A DNA stretch of 64,000 bases from Uranotaenia lowii (GCF_029784155.1 NC_073693.1:336676023-336740022), one strand, 5' to 3'. Positions 33,698 through 44,701 are shown, numbered from the stretch's first letter. Notes: a model not told the origin generated them from the sequence alone. A program made the numbers and translations.

Positions 33698-34204
33698 ATG
33701 CTGAAGCGTGTTTCCTTTGCCGTTTTCGTTTTCGGGCTGGTTCTGGTCGCGGTTCAGAGCATCAAGGTCGACTATTATGGGTCCCTATATCGTCCGGATG
33801 AGCTGCACGCTCCCTACAAGAGCCCAAAGGAACAGAAACAGGACTTCAGCAAGATTCCCGGTGTTCCTGGAGTAGACTACCCAATCTACCATTCGGTCCC
33901 GGAAACCAGCTTCAGCTGCGCCCATGTTCCAGCCGTTCCCGGAATGTACGCCAACGTAGAAACCGGATGCCAGGCCTATCACACCTGCCACGATGGCCGG
34001 GAGGGACACCAGGGTGCTTCCTTCCTCTGCACCAACGGAACCATCTTCAACCAGAAGGAGTTTGCCTGCGATTGGTGGTACAACGTCAAGTGTGAGGAAG
34101 CCCCAGCTCTGTACCGTCTGAATGCCGACCCGGAACATAATCCCTTCGTGCCAAAACCGAAACCGGAAGATGAACTGCACAAAAAGTTTTTGATCCATGT
34201 TTAA
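33698..34204 (+). CDS. CPAP1-like secreted single chitin-binding domain protein
   Basis: The product is 168 residues. Residues 1-21 (MLKRVSFAVFVFGLVLVAVQ...) form a signal peptide, so the protein should be secreted. A pro-rich linker contains IPGVPGVDYPIYHSVPETSF. Residues 74-132 form one CBM14/peritrophin-A domain with all six cysteines (C74, C91, C97, C111, C124, C132; spacing 16-5-13-12-7) plus the conserved FLCTNGTIFNQ and CDWWYNVKC segments. The single domain and short tail fit the CPAP1 class, which binds chitin in cuticle or tracheal lining. Some automated annotations label such proteins as scoloptoxin-like because of the shared domain. Nothing here indicates a toxin. The start was chosen for the signal peptide and the CACCATCATG context. 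The frame is open upstream to 33509, but that part is lysine-rich and probably untranslated. The gene stands alone among repeats. Confidence 0.88.
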   Translation: MLKRVSFAVFVFGLVLVAVQSIKVDYYGSLYRPDELHAPYKSPKEQKQDFSKIPGVPGVDYPIYHSVPETSFSCAHVPAVPGMYANVETGCQAYHTCHDGREGHQGASFLCTNGTIFNQKEFACDWWYNVKCEEAPALYRLNADPEHNPFVPKPKPEDELHKKFLIHV

Positions 34205-34205
34205 C

Positions 34206-34344
34206 AATAAAAACGAAACTATGTTGACCTTTTAATGCTCTTTGCTCTTTTGTATAGTTAATTGTTTTTCGTTGTTTTAATTTTTCGAGCAATAATGCTT
34301 TTGTAAATACTCAGTCTCTATTCATGATTATTACTGAAAATAAA
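34206..34344 (+). terminator. Polyadenylation signals of the CPAP1-like gene
   Basis: AATAAA occurs at 34206-34211, immediately after the stop codon, and again at 34339-34344. The second allows a more usual 3' UTR of roughly 150-170 nt, so it is probably the main signal. Confidence 0.5.
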
Positions 34345-34929
34345 TCAAATTCAAGATTTTAAATTTTTTTATTTTGTTTTGAATGGTTGTGAAAACATCT
34401 ATATGTTCCTCCAGCTTAGTGTCTAATATTTTTTGAATTTTGAAATTTGAATGATATGAAAATATTTTCCCAGAAAATTTTGAAAGCATCTTCAACTGGG
34501 GTAACATGAAACACCTTTCAATTTAAAAGGATTATAAAAAAAAGGATTTCCACAAACGATCATAACACTATGCATCTAATGTTTTAAGGTAGATGGGACA
34601 TCAAATTGCCAAAGTAAAAAAAAAGTCGTTCTATCTGTAATTTTAATGGCACAAACGGTCAATAATGTCACTTCAACTTTGAAATTTCTAAATTTTTAAC
34701 TTTGACGATAATTTTTGTCCGTTTTTTTTTACAAACGGTAAACCAACATCTTACGAAATTTGAAGTTTCTGACCTGACATACAGCAGTTCTACAAGTTTC
34801 TTCGACTTTCATTATTCGAACTGCTATATCTCAGAAACAACGCATCACAATTTATCGAAATCATAGAACAAACGTGTGAGAAATTTTCGAAAAGGAGGTT
34901 TTATCTATTAGCACTTCGTCTATGCAAGA
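34345..34929. other. Intergenic, no gene recognised
   Basis: AT-rich sequence between the CPAP1-like gene and the hAT element. A CTGGGGTAACATGAAACACC motif lies at about 34497 without a visible partner. Confidence 0.4.
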
Positions 34930-35261
34930 CAGGCGCGGTCCTATGGGGGGGGTGATCGGGGTGATCACCCCCCCCCCAAGCGGCAAAAAACCGTTACGAA
35001 ATACTCGCAAACGCTGGATTTTATATAAAAACCAAGAACTTTTCCTAGTATATGTACTTTAAAATTCTCGAATTTTTCCACTCCGTGGGGGTGTTTGTTA
35101 AAAAAAAAAGAATTTATCAATCACTTAATAGCTTAAAATTTAAAAAAAAAGTCGGTCCGCCAAACTAAAACAGCTGTAACTTGCAATTCCCTGGAACTTA
35201 TTTCACCAAATAACTTTTGTTGAGGTACTAACAGCGTTGAATTAGAATTTGCTGACCATAT

Positions 35262-35420
35262 ACGCTACCGGCCATAAGTTTGGGATCACCCCCTCAAAAA
35301 CAAGAAAATCTGTTTGGTCATATCTCAGTCATCTTATGATATATTGCATTTCTTTCAATTCTAAAGTTGATGATCAAAACTTTTTTCGTCTGTTTTTGGC
35401 AAAATGTATAGGTTAACTTA
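35262..35420. mobile_element. Tc1-like element terminus fragment
   Basis: TACGCTACCGGCCATAAGTT followed by TGGGATCACCCCC matches the style of Tc1/mariner-type mosquito element ends. GTTTGGGCTCACCC (35618) and GTTTGGGATCATGC (35656) repeat the terminal word further in, same orientation. No opposite terminus is found, so this looks like a nested fragment. Confidence 0.4.
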
Positions 35421-36943
35421 ATATGACTTAAACTTGGCTTAAATTTCCAATAAATCGCACTTTCTATTTCAACCCGATCAGTTCAGGTTTGGGTGGACCA
35501 AATCTATAGATTCGAGTTGCATTTGAATCTTTTCTCATAAATGTCAACAATTTTTTGTGCTAAAATTTGAATAGTGATTTAAACAGATAAAATAGCTACT
35601 TAAGTTATCGATCAAAAGTTTGGGCTCACCCATAATATGATGTATCGGCAAAAAGTTTGGGATCATGCGAAACATGACATTTAATTTCGTGCATATCTCT
35701 GTCATCAAACAACTTATCGCTAATCTGAAAAGTTATATTTAATGCGTTGTTTTTGCTTTTTGGATATTTAGTAAACATGTTTTTTCAGAATAACTTCGTT
35801 AAAACTGTAGCTAGAGTTTGATATTTTTTTGATAATGTTCACCAAATAGTCGGTATGTTCAATAAATACCTGCAAACTTGTTTCAACCATAACTTTATTA
35901 TCTTACGAGTTATTGCAGATCGGTTTGGCTCCATGTTAGATGGATCAACATATCTCGATCCTTTTTAGAAGTAAAAAAGACTTGAGCCATTAAGTTTTAA
36001 ATTGCCTTTGAAGCCGTTCAGATTCCCCGTGGATAGAACAATGAGATTTTACCCCCTTCTCCCTTTCCACGTGCACAAGTGGACATTTGGCAACCCCTAC
36101 CCCCCTTCCCCCAGACGTTCACCTGGACAGATTCAATTTTTGTTGCCTACATCTAATACTACATTTCCATTTCTTGGTTTATTTTTGATTGCGGGCTCCG
36201 AATTTTACAGAATGCATCTCAATTTGAGATTCTCACAAGCCCATATTTTTTTCTGAGTTAAAGATATCGATAATGCCTTATTAAAACTGTCGAAACTGTC
36301 TAATTAAAAAGATCCATTTAAATTTTAGAGATTTTTTTTAGAATAATTTCTTATTTTTCAACGTTTTTGATAAAAATGAGCTTTGATTGCATTTGCCTCG
36401 ACGTAGCACAAATGATCGATTTTGATTTATTGATTTAAAACGATTCTTCATAATTCAAACTATATTTGGAAATTTTTAAGGTATTTGGAATTTTAATTTA
36501 CATTCTTTTACGTTTGAAAAAGAAATGAAAACTTTAGATAAATGTATGGAAAATGGCCAAACACATCAAACTAAACATGTGTTTTTAAATAAATCATTTA
36601 GTTTTCTCTCAAAGGCTTATTTACTGTGATATTTTACGTCTTTCGTTAGCTTTGGCTCGAAGGGCGTCATACATTTTGAGCCGTTATCACAATTAAACAA
36701 TTTAATAATGATTAAAAATTTTCATTAAAAAACTCATTCTTTAATTTAAAACTTTCAAAATAAAGTTAATTAAGTAAGAAATGGTTACGATAAAGTTGTT
36801 TTGAGACCAAAGTAATATTAAAATTATAAAAATAAATTTTAAGTATGGGGATTTTATAATAATAAAAAATTACATTAAAAATGAGAAACTTATAACAGGT
36901 TGAAACTTGATATCAGAGTTGTGCTTCAAATTCTATACAAGGT

Positions 36944-37203
36944 ACGAAAAAAATTGTGTTTTTCTCCCACTTTGATTAGTACTTTTGCTCCAAAGCTGTT
37001 AGAGGCTCGCGTTACCTGCGTATGTGTGCAGTTGTTCACGCATTGTTTGTTTTCTATGCAAAAAGTGAAATATATTTTCATCAATTCTACCATCACTTTT
37101 AAAATATTACTCACAATGGTATTTTTTGCAAAATATTTGGTGATGCAGATGGTACTTTTGACCACATTTTAAGCTTATTTACGATTTATCATGTTCAAAA
37201 TGT
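36944..37203. repeat. Diverged copy of the 26661-29349 foldback arm
   Basis: It shares in order GTGCAGTTGTTC, CATTGTTTGTTTTC, ATGCAAAAA, CAATGGTATTTTTTGCAAAA, TATT-GGTG-TGCAGA-GGTAC and TCATGTT with the right arm at 28740-29060. It is inserted in, or captured by, the hAT-type element. Confidence 0.6.
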
Positions 37204-38602
37204 TCGTTTCACTGAATACTTGAAAAAGGCCAATAGTCGGTATTCGGCCTTTCGCACTCTAATGATATCTATTCAATTTTCGAAAAATACTGAAAATACT
37301 GCTGAAACTAGAGGTGATGAATAAAATCTGAAATCGAGTTCAGAAATTTATTTCCTAAAATCTGTTTTTAAAGCATATGCTCCAAAAATTTGCTTATATA
37401 TACTTTAATTTTTCCCAGGTGAGATAAAACTATTCCGACTATTCACACCAATTTTATCGCAAATACTGTTTTTAGCTCATCCACACAATAATATTTAAAT
37501 TTTTTAGTTGAAAACCAGCTTAATAATTTAGGTTAAAAATCCACTCTGAATCTGAAGGTTTGGTTATTTCAATCGCAATTGATTGTGAACTTTCATTAAA
37601 ATATTGAAATAGTATTAACTTTCAGAAATTAACTCTCTATTCAATATGTTTTTATTTAATTTAAACATTATAAAAATAAAGTTTGAAAATATTGAGAGCA
37701 TGATGAAAACATACGACTCTTCATTTTGTTAATAAATAATTCGTTGCAAATTAATTACTTTTTCTTTGAATTCAGTTCCAACAAAATTAGAAATCTAGTA
37801 TGAGAGCTTGAGATTCAAGAAAAAAACAAATGAAAATGAAGTCCCAAAAGCTTTATTCCTAAGAATAAGATTTTGATGATCTAATTTTGAAATTTAATTA
37901 ATTATTAAAAATTTAAGAATTTGAACAAGAATTAACAATAATTCGATATTTTCGAACAACGATTCAGCAAAATACTTCAGAAAAATTGTGGATCACTTGA
38001 TAATTTTTTTTACAATTTCTTCTACGAAAATGTGGGTTGATTTTCATTTGTGAAATGATATTTATATCAGAAAATTCTGTAAAGAATTCTTAAAGTTATA
38101 ATTTTTACTGCCAAATGTAAAAATTACGAAATATATGTTTTTATCAACACATTTTCGCAGTGAACATCTAAGATTCGCAGATTGTTTTATAAAAGGATAT
38201 CGAAATAAGTAGATTGAAGAAATATGTTAAAAATTTTCCCTTTTTTTCTTTTATTTCAAACTTTTCAAATTACAAACTAACAAGTTTACAAACCTACAAA
38301 ATACAAGACTTATTTGCAACCAAACCAACCCCACCCCCCTTCTTCCCCTCCTCCATCCTCCACTCTATTTCTCATAATAAACGTTTTTCGACAGATATTT
38401 TCGATCCTTCTTATTGTCTGATTTTTGAAAGTTTGAAAAATCACCCCCCCCAAGAGCCAACTCTAGGACCGCCCCTGATGCAAGATGCAATGTTTCAGGC
38501 TAGGGTTGAAAAACGCAATTAATAAACAATTTTGGAAGACTTATGAAATCAACATGCTTTCCGTCCTTTTATCAGTCAATACATTTCAAGCATAGAATCA
38601 AT

Positions 38603-41004
38603 TACTTACTTACTTACTTAATGATCCCGCGCCGATCCACCGGTGCATAGGGCCGTGGTAAAAGACCTCCACTGTTGACGATCCGGAGCCAGCGTCTTCA
38701 CCTGGTCCCAGTCAAGATTATCGTCGACAGTTCGGATTTCAGCGGCTAGGCTTCGCCGCCACGAGTTTCTGGGCCTGCCTCTTCTTCGATGTCCTTCTGG
38801 ATTCCAGTCTAGCGCCTCTCTGCAAATCTCGTTTTCATCTTTTCGCAGCGTGTGCCCAATCCATCTCCACTTACGTTCCCGAATCTCGATTTCTAGCGCC
38901 CTTTGATGACATCGGCGATGTAGTTCCTCATTCGAGATCCAGTTGCCAGGCCACCAAGCGCGGATGATGTTCCGCAGGCAGCGGTTTACAAATACTTGCA
39001 GTTTTCGCGTCGTCACCGCATATGTGCACCAAGTTTCGCACCCGTACAGCAATACGGATTTGACGTTTGAGTTGAAGATTCGGATTTTTGTTCGTAGAGA
39101 GATCTGGCGTGACCGCCAGATGTTTCGGAGACTCGCAAACGCAAATCGGGCCTTTCTGATCCGGGTTTCGATGTCTTTCCTGGTACCACCATCAGGCGTT
39201 ATCTGGCTACCAAGATACTGGAAGCACTCCACTTTCTCAACTTGTTGCCCAGCTACCATGAAACTGGAGGGATTTCCTGTGTTGATCTCCATCGACTTGG
39301 TCTTTCCGACATTGACTTTGAGACCTGCTGCCTTGGAACTTTCGGTGAGGTCGTCGAGTTTGCTCTGCATGTCCGGTTGTGTTTGGGCGAGCAAAACAAT
39401 ATCGTCTGCCAGGTCAAGGTCGTTCAGTTGCTCCATTGTTAAAGGATTCCACGGCAATCCTCGGTTCGGTGCACAGTCAATCGATCCAGTCAGAATCTCA
39501 TCCATTACGATGAGGAAAAGTAGCGGTGATAAGATACATCCTTGTCTCACTCCAGCAGTTACCGGGATTGGTTCGGACAAGACACCATCGCGCAAAACCT
39601 TGAACGAAAATGCCTCGTATTGTGCTTCGATGAGATGGACTAGTTTCTCTGGGACCCCTCGTCGCCTTAGAGCCGCCCAGATGTTTTCATGGTTAAGTCG
39701 GTCGAATGCTTTTTCGAAATCAACGAACACCAGCAGAAGAGAGTCCTGGAATTCGTTGATTTGTTCCAGTATGATTCGTAGCGTTGTGATGTGGTCCACA
39801 CATGATCGTCCGGATCGGAATCCAGCTTGTTACCGTCGGAGTGTAGCGTCGATTTTCTCCTGGATCCTGTTCAGGATCACTTTGCAGAGTACTTTGAGGG
39901 TTGTACAGATCAACGTTATGCCTCGCCAGTTACCGCACTCTGTCAGGTCTCCTTTCTTCGGGACCTTTACGAGGATACCCTGCATCCAGTCGGCCGGGAA
40001 TGTTGCAGTATCCCAGATGTCAGCGAAAAGACGGTGCAACATTTGTGCTGACAGGGCAGGGTCGGCTTTCAGCATTTCAGCAGGGATGCAATCGATCCCA
40101 GGTGCTTTGTTGGATTTCATGTTTTTGATTGCCGCTTCTATTTCAGCCAGCGAGGGCGCTTCCGAGTTGACGCCATTAATGCGACTTACTGTTGGCGCTT
40201 CAAGCTGCGGGTTCTGTTGGCCATCGCTATTCGTGACTCGGAAGAGTTGTTCGAAGTGCTCAGTCCATCGTTTGAGCTGATCTGTTCGATCGGTCAATAA
40301 CTGACCTGCTCGGTCTTTCAGCGGCATTCTTGCATTAGTCCTTGCACCACTGAGGCGGCGAGAAATGTCATAAAGTAATCGGATATCTCCATTGGCGGCG
40401 GCTCTTTCCCCCTCTTCGGCTAGGGAGTTTGTCCAGGCTCTCTTGTCTCGTCTACAAGCTCGTTTAACTGCCTTTTCCAGCTCCGCATATCGTAAGCGGG
40501 CGGCTGCTTTGGCTGACCCGGTACATGCCTGCTCAATTCCGACTTTCGCCTTTCTCCGATCATCGACCATCCTCCAAGTTTCATCCGACATCCATTCACT
40601 TCTTCTTCCACAAACTTTACCGAGAGTACCATGGCTCGTCGTGATAAAGGCATTCTTGATTCCAAACCACTGTTCTTCGACTGTTCCGTCTGTCGGCAGC
40701 TCCGAGGCTCGGGATTCTAGCTGTTCAACGTATGCCCTTTTCACCTCTGGATTCTCCAACCGGCGGACGTCGTATCGACACCCGACTTTCTCCTCGCGCC
40801 GTTGGACACGCGCAACTCTCAGTCGTATCTCGCCAAGGACGAGGTGATGGTCAGATGCAATATCTGCGCTTCGCTTGTTGCGGACATCAAGAAGGCTCCT
40901 TCTCCATTTTCGGCTGATGCAGATGTGGTCAATTTGATTTTCTGTTCGGCCATCTCGGGATACCCAAGTGACCTTATGTGCTGGTCGATGGGGGACCAGC
41001 ACAT
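38603..41004 (-). mobile_element. 5'-truncated APE-type LINE, copy 1, with 14-bp TSD
   Basis: A non-LTR retrotransposon insertion oriented leftward. The 3' tail is a short (AAGT)n repeat on the minus strand (TTACTTACTTACTTACTTAA at 38603 on the plus strand). The 14-bp AGCATAGAATCAAT flanks both sides (38589-38602 and 41005-41018), a target duplication expected from target-primed reverse transcription. The 5' side is truncated within the endonuclease domain and ends in a 12-bp inverted duplication (40975-40986 versus 40994-41005), a snap-back or template-switch scar. The 3' region is very similar to copy 2 at 56638-59370, so the family was active relatively recently. Confidence 0.85.
38618..40994 (-). 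pseudogene. LINE endonuclease/reverse transcriptase, copy 1 (single nonsense)
   Basis: Minus-strand polyprotein. It begins inside the APE-type endonuclease, retaining NQIDHI and the catalytic SDHHLV near 40860-40960. A linker leads to the reverse transcriptase: LVKVPKKGDLTECGNWRGIT, then QAGFRSGRSC, motif A FVDFEKAFD (about 39697-39727), motif B GVRQGCILSP, and motif C LADD (about 39400-39418, leucine where Tyr/Phe is common). A C-terminal tail contains YLGSQI, RIRKARFAF, LLYGCETW, WRWIGHTLRK and RRRGRPRNSW. The frame is open except for one TAA at 39827-39829, where copy 2 has CAA: a C-to-T change on the coding strand. The tail is of a type common in RTE-like single-ORF elements, but the clade is inferred from memory. 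It cannot be autonomous because its 5' part is missing. Confidence 0.85.
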
Positions 41005-41018
41005 AGCATAGAATCAAT

Positions 41019-41573
41019 GACAACGAAAAAATTAAATTAATGAATCACTTACGTTAATGTTTACCCAACCGATAAGGTTTTTCCAAAAAGAAAAAAAAAA
41101 TTAAACATTAAATATTATATTTTAAAAATCATCCTGCAAAATTTAAATTATGGAAGTATATGAATTGCGTAAATTTTGAGATGGAGCAATCTAAATGATG
41201 AAAGCCGATAAAACTAAATTTTAGTAGAATTGCTGTTTATAAGGTCACAAATATTATAAAAACTTCCAATTTCCTTAGGCAGTAGTGTTAAGATTCGTTT
41301 TACTTTTGTAGGAAACTGGTTAAAAACAATTAGGGAAAAATGTTATACAAGTATAAAATGTAAGTGCCAGTGCCAGTACTCACGCATCTCATTTCTATAG
41401 AATTACCTTCTAGTAGACTCGGCAAACTTCGTCTTACCATGTTGAACTTTTTGTCCATTATCAAATTTTTTATCGCTGATCAACTATGGAATATAGCAAT
41501 AGGTAAATGTTGAGTTGTCAGTCGTCTAGCTTTTGCAAATATGTTTTAGTTTTTTTTTACTTTCTTTTCCGTT
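41019..41573. other. Intergenic; Helitron end fragment at its right part
   Basis: AT-rich. The only assignable item is the minus-strand Helitron 3' fragment beginning at 41410. Confidence 0.45.
41410..41480 (-). mobile_element. Helitron 3' end fragment
   Basis: Read on the minus strand it gives AATGGACAAAAAGTTCAACA, then TGGTAAGACGAAGTTTGCCG, then AGTCTACTAG. This closely matches the 3' end of the Helitron at 13888-16751 (AATGGACGCCAAATTGAACA... ending CTGCTAG). The stem (GGTAAGAC / GTTTGCC) is partly preserved. The base after CTAG is A, not T, so the edge has mutated. No 5' partner is found. Confidence 0.6.
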
Positions 41574-42453
41574 TACCGTAATCCGGGGTAATATTGATCA
41601 CTTTTTTCAATATTTTTCGATTATTTTTCCCGTTGAGGGAAATGTGGCATGTTTCTTATTTTTTAAACCAGTACTGGACACCTATGAACGTAAAACATGG
41701 TTGCAGAAATTTACTGGACTGCTTTAAATTTGATTGAAAAATCAATTTCGTCGCTGTTCAGGAATTGATGCTTTGGGGTTACATTGATCAGTCTCCATTT
41801 TGACGCTTTTAACGAGTTTTCTTGATCATAAAGGAAACAAAACACTTTCATAATTGTTTAAAAAGTCTAATTTATCAATTTTACCTTGAGTTTTGACTAT
41901 TTCTTTTAAAAACATTTATTATCGAAAAATAAACAAAGATGCTGCATACATCTAGGTGCAAAAATTATAATAATTGCTAGATAGTTTCAGCTTCAAAGTA
42001 CAAATGAAATTTTCACACATTCTCCTAGGCCCTCCTTCTATTTCCATTTTCATTTTTACTTCAAAGTTAATCATAAGATAGGATTCATACCCATTTATCC
42101 AATAAGGCTTACTCTTGGAAAATGTACTTACTTTTAAAATATCAAAAATTTATCATTAAATAACTTCAAAAAAAAAAACCACTATAACTTTACATATACA
42201 AATAATAAAAGTTGTTCTTTCACATTCAACCACCCTATTGCTTCTAAATACTTTTTGTTATTATCAGGAGAGCTGTTTGAATGCGAGCCTTGGAAAAAAT
42301 AGATATTCTAAGATTTTGAAATTACATTCTTACTAACAGAAAACTATTTTAAATACAATCCAAATTTTGTCTATTTGATACCCAATTAATAGGCTTTCAA
42401 AGGTAGAAAACAGTTTTCAAAAATTCAAACAATAGTTATCCCGTTTTGCGGTA
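41574..42453. mobile_element. MITE with CCGTAATCCGGGGTAA ends, copy 2 (880 bp)
   Basis: Same family and orientation as 19630-20545. It opens TACCGTAATCCGGGGTAATA and closes with ATCCCGTTTTGCGGTA. Internal blocks match in order, with small deletions relative to copy 1 and one small insertion (ACACCTATGAACGTAAAACA near 41670). It is non-coding. Confidence 0.7.
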
Positions 42454-43656
42454 CTCGGAATGTTTCTCTTTTTTCTATCAGATTAACTCAATAATAAATC
42501 TTACATGCATCTTACATGAGTACTATTTTATTTACTTTTCTTTAAATCGGTTTTTTTTTTCATCGCCGCCATAGGTTTTTAATTAATTTATCAACATTTA
42601 GAATGATTAAAGCTTTTTTACCAGTATTCTATACGCTCTAAGGCATTCGCTCCTCTTAGAGAGACACTAAATTCAGCAGGCAGAGTTTATAAACAATGAA
42701 CATGAATGAACATCCAGATAGGATAAAATAAATTCTTAATTTTAAAGGATTCAGGTGTAAAAGTTTTTTTTCCATTATAATAAAAATCACTCTTGTATGA
42801 AAAATAAAAGACAATTTCAAATTAAGAGAACACGAAATAAGTAAGAAGCAACTAAAAATTTTTTTAAACTTTTTCTTGGATTGAAAAGCCTAACGTTAAG
42901 AACTGTATAGGTTGACTCTAGAGCTCGAAATTATGGCGAGTTTTCTTCCAACTGATTGTGCGACCTGGTCAGGGCCGAGTGTTATTTCCGAGGACACACG
43001 TCGCTTACCTGGACATTCCGGCGGAAGACCGTTTGGATTGCACTGCACTGCGGAAAGCGTTCGTTGTCTCACGCGGCCTGTTGGATCACGACTGCCGACG
43101 ATGATGATGGTGGATGTGTGCGTGAGAGCGGAACGCATCTGATGACTTATCGCCGAGGGGCGTCTTAATGGTTGAATAGTTGCATTATGTAACTGTCTAT
43201 TTATAATTATTCGTCCTATCCAAATAGTTTGCTTTATGGTGTCCCACACTGATTAACCGCTATTTTTTATTCATAATTTTTTAATTCTCTGGTGAAGTTT
43301 TTCTGTTTTTTAGAAAAACTATTTTTAATGGAATTATGAAATGTTTCGCTATTTTGCTGTGCCCTGCTTCTTTTTGGAAAAATTAACCAGCATTCCATTC
43401 AAAGCTATCATTTTCAAAATATAGCATAAACTAGCAGCTGATTGAAAGGTATGTTTTTGTTGAGCCCTCCAACTATATAATTTACCACAATCGGCAGCGT
43501 AAGCTATATTTTTACTTCCGTTAAATAAACAGTGTAAATCGAATTTATCATCAAATATTGGGTTCTCATTTAAGTGAAAGTGAAGTTCATGATATTGAAG
43601 ATGTTTTTCATCTCAAAACTGTGAAATAGATTTTAATATATCACTTCAGGATAGAC
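42454..43656. other. Intergenic with a GC-richer island at 42898-43180
   Basis: The island has a sharp composition change from its AT-rich surroundings and overlapping open frames on both strands, none with a known domain. On the minus strand a GCACAATCAGTTGGAAGAAA ... TTTCGAGCTCTAGAGTC segment loosely recalls tRNA-related SINE sequence. This is weak. A GACGATGATGATGGTGGATG stretch lies near 43096. Confidence 0.35.
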
Positions 43657-44076
43657 TAAGGTTGCCAGAATGCCCAGTTTTATCCGGGTTTCCCGGATAT
43701 TTAATACAAAATTTGGGAACAGTCCGGCCCGGCCCGGTTGCCCGGATTTAATCGAAAAATGCCCGGATTTGGCTCGGATTTATTAACCTTATTTGACAAA
43801 TCCAACAAAAATAATTTTTTTGCCTTATTTTTTTGAATGCGGCCTCCAAAATGAAATTTTTTGAGCAAGTTTTATGTTTTTTGGAAGCCTATTTCAAATC
43901 TGTCGTTGAGTTTTGATGAAAAACATTTTTTTTTCCAATTTTTGTGACTTGATTCTTGTTGAGTAATTTCTGGGTTTAATCCAAAATTGCCCGGATATTG
44001 CTCGGATTTTTGGTCGTCAATTTTGAAATCAATTGCCCGGATTTTTTCAGGTTTCTAAATAAAATTTAGATTTGCC
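43657..44076. repeat. Degenerate CCCGGAT-rich repeat element
   Basis: It starts AAGGTTGCCAGAATGCCCAG and contains many CCCGGATTT / CCGGGTTTCCCGGAT words separated by AT-rich sequence. The AAGGTTGCC start resembles the tip of the 6819-7205 MITE. No matching right tip is clear. Confidence 0.45.
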
Positions 44077-44324
44077 GGTTCGGATACGTGCTGAAAATTT
44101 TCTGGTATAGACATTTATGTGGATATACATTTATAAATTTTAAAGATATATGTAGATGCCTTTTTTTTAATTTTATGAAATGAATTTGCGGCTTTATCGG
44201 TGAGGGTTAAAGAGTTGAAATGAAAGACGGATAGAAGATCAGAAGAAAATTCTAAGGTGGTGAAAAGAGCGAAGAGCATTTGAAATAGAAGCTTGACCAC
44301 ATGCTAAATTCTTTGTCCCGCATC

Positions 44325-44389
44325 AATTAACTGTATTGAAGAAGTAGTACCCAATAGAGAAGGCACTACATTTTTCGATACAGTTAATT
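44325..44389. repeat. Pre-miRNA-like 65-nt hairpin in left palindrome arm
   Basis: AATTAACTGTATTGAAGAAG followed by TAGT pairs with ACTACATTTTTCGATACAGT followed by TAATT, about 22 of 25 positions, around a loop of about 16 nt. Its mirror copy is at 44490-44554 in the right arm. The stem and loop sizes suit a microRNA precursor but equally suit a tiny MITE. Confidence 0.45.
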
Positions 44390-44489
44390 ATGGATGGTTC
44401 GACCGCCATGTGAGTGTGCACATGTGCCGAACGGACAAAAAATTTTTTTCGGCACATGTGCACACTCACATGGCGGTCGAACCATCCAT

Positions 44490-44554
44490 AATTAACTGTA
44501 TCGAAAAATGTAGTGCCTTCTCTATTGGGTACTACTTCTTCAATACAGTTAATT
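44490..44554. repeat. Mirror copy of the 65-nt hairpin in right arm
   Basis: Exact reverse complement of 44325-44389, as part of the larger palindrome. Together the two hairpins allow a four-way fold as an alternative to the single long stem. Confidence 0.45.
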
Positions 44555-44701
44555 GATGCGGGACAAAGAATTTAGCATGTGGTCAAGCTTCTATTTCAAA
44601 TGCTCTTCGCTCTTTTCACCACTTTAGAATTTTCTTCTGATCTTCTATCCGTCTTTCATTTCAACTCTTTAACCCTCACCGATAAAGCCGCAAATTCATT
44701 T

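Larger units (their letters stand above)
34930..38477. mobile_element. hAT-type non-autonomous element (3548 bp) with perfect 8-bp TSD
   Basis: The left tip CAGGCGCGGTCCTA (34930) and right tip TAGGACCGCCCCTG (ends 38477) are inverted repeats, followed inward by long G or C runs (GGGGGGGGTGATC / TCACCCCCCCC). The 8-bp sequence ATGCAAGA flanks both sides exactly (34922-34929 and 38478-38485), the hallmark of hAT insertion. No transposase domain is seen in the interior, which hosts other repeats: a Tc1-like end near 35268 and a foldback-arm copy at 36944-37203. The perfect target duplication suggests either recent insertion or little subsequent mutation at the edges. Confidence 0.8.
44178..44701. 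repeat. Near-perfect 524-bp palindrome (254-bp arms, 16-nt loop)
   Basis: The left arm 44178-44431 and right arm 44448-44701 are reverse complements at 253 of 254 positions by direct comparison. The only difference is at 44256/44623 (G opposite T, a G:U pair if transcribed from the plus strand). There are no indels. The loop is 44432-44447. Each arm contains its own 65-nt imperfect hairpin. Transcription would give a long double-stranded hairpin RNA. The arms are not open reading frames of note. The flanks differ, and no target duplication is obvious. Confidence 0.9.

Noticed and set aside
33785..34207. 140-codon minus-strand frame
   Set aside because: It is antisense to the CPAP1-like coding exon, which has a signal peptide and a complete six-cysteine domain.
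38943..40280. 445-codon plus-strand frame
   Set aside because: It is antisense to the LINE reverse transcriptase, which has recognisable motifs on the minus strand. The same shadow occurs over copy 2.
42898..43180. Possible gene or SINE in the GC-richer island
   Set aside because: No domain, no consistent strand, and the tRNA-like resemblance is too loose. Listed only as a compositional island.
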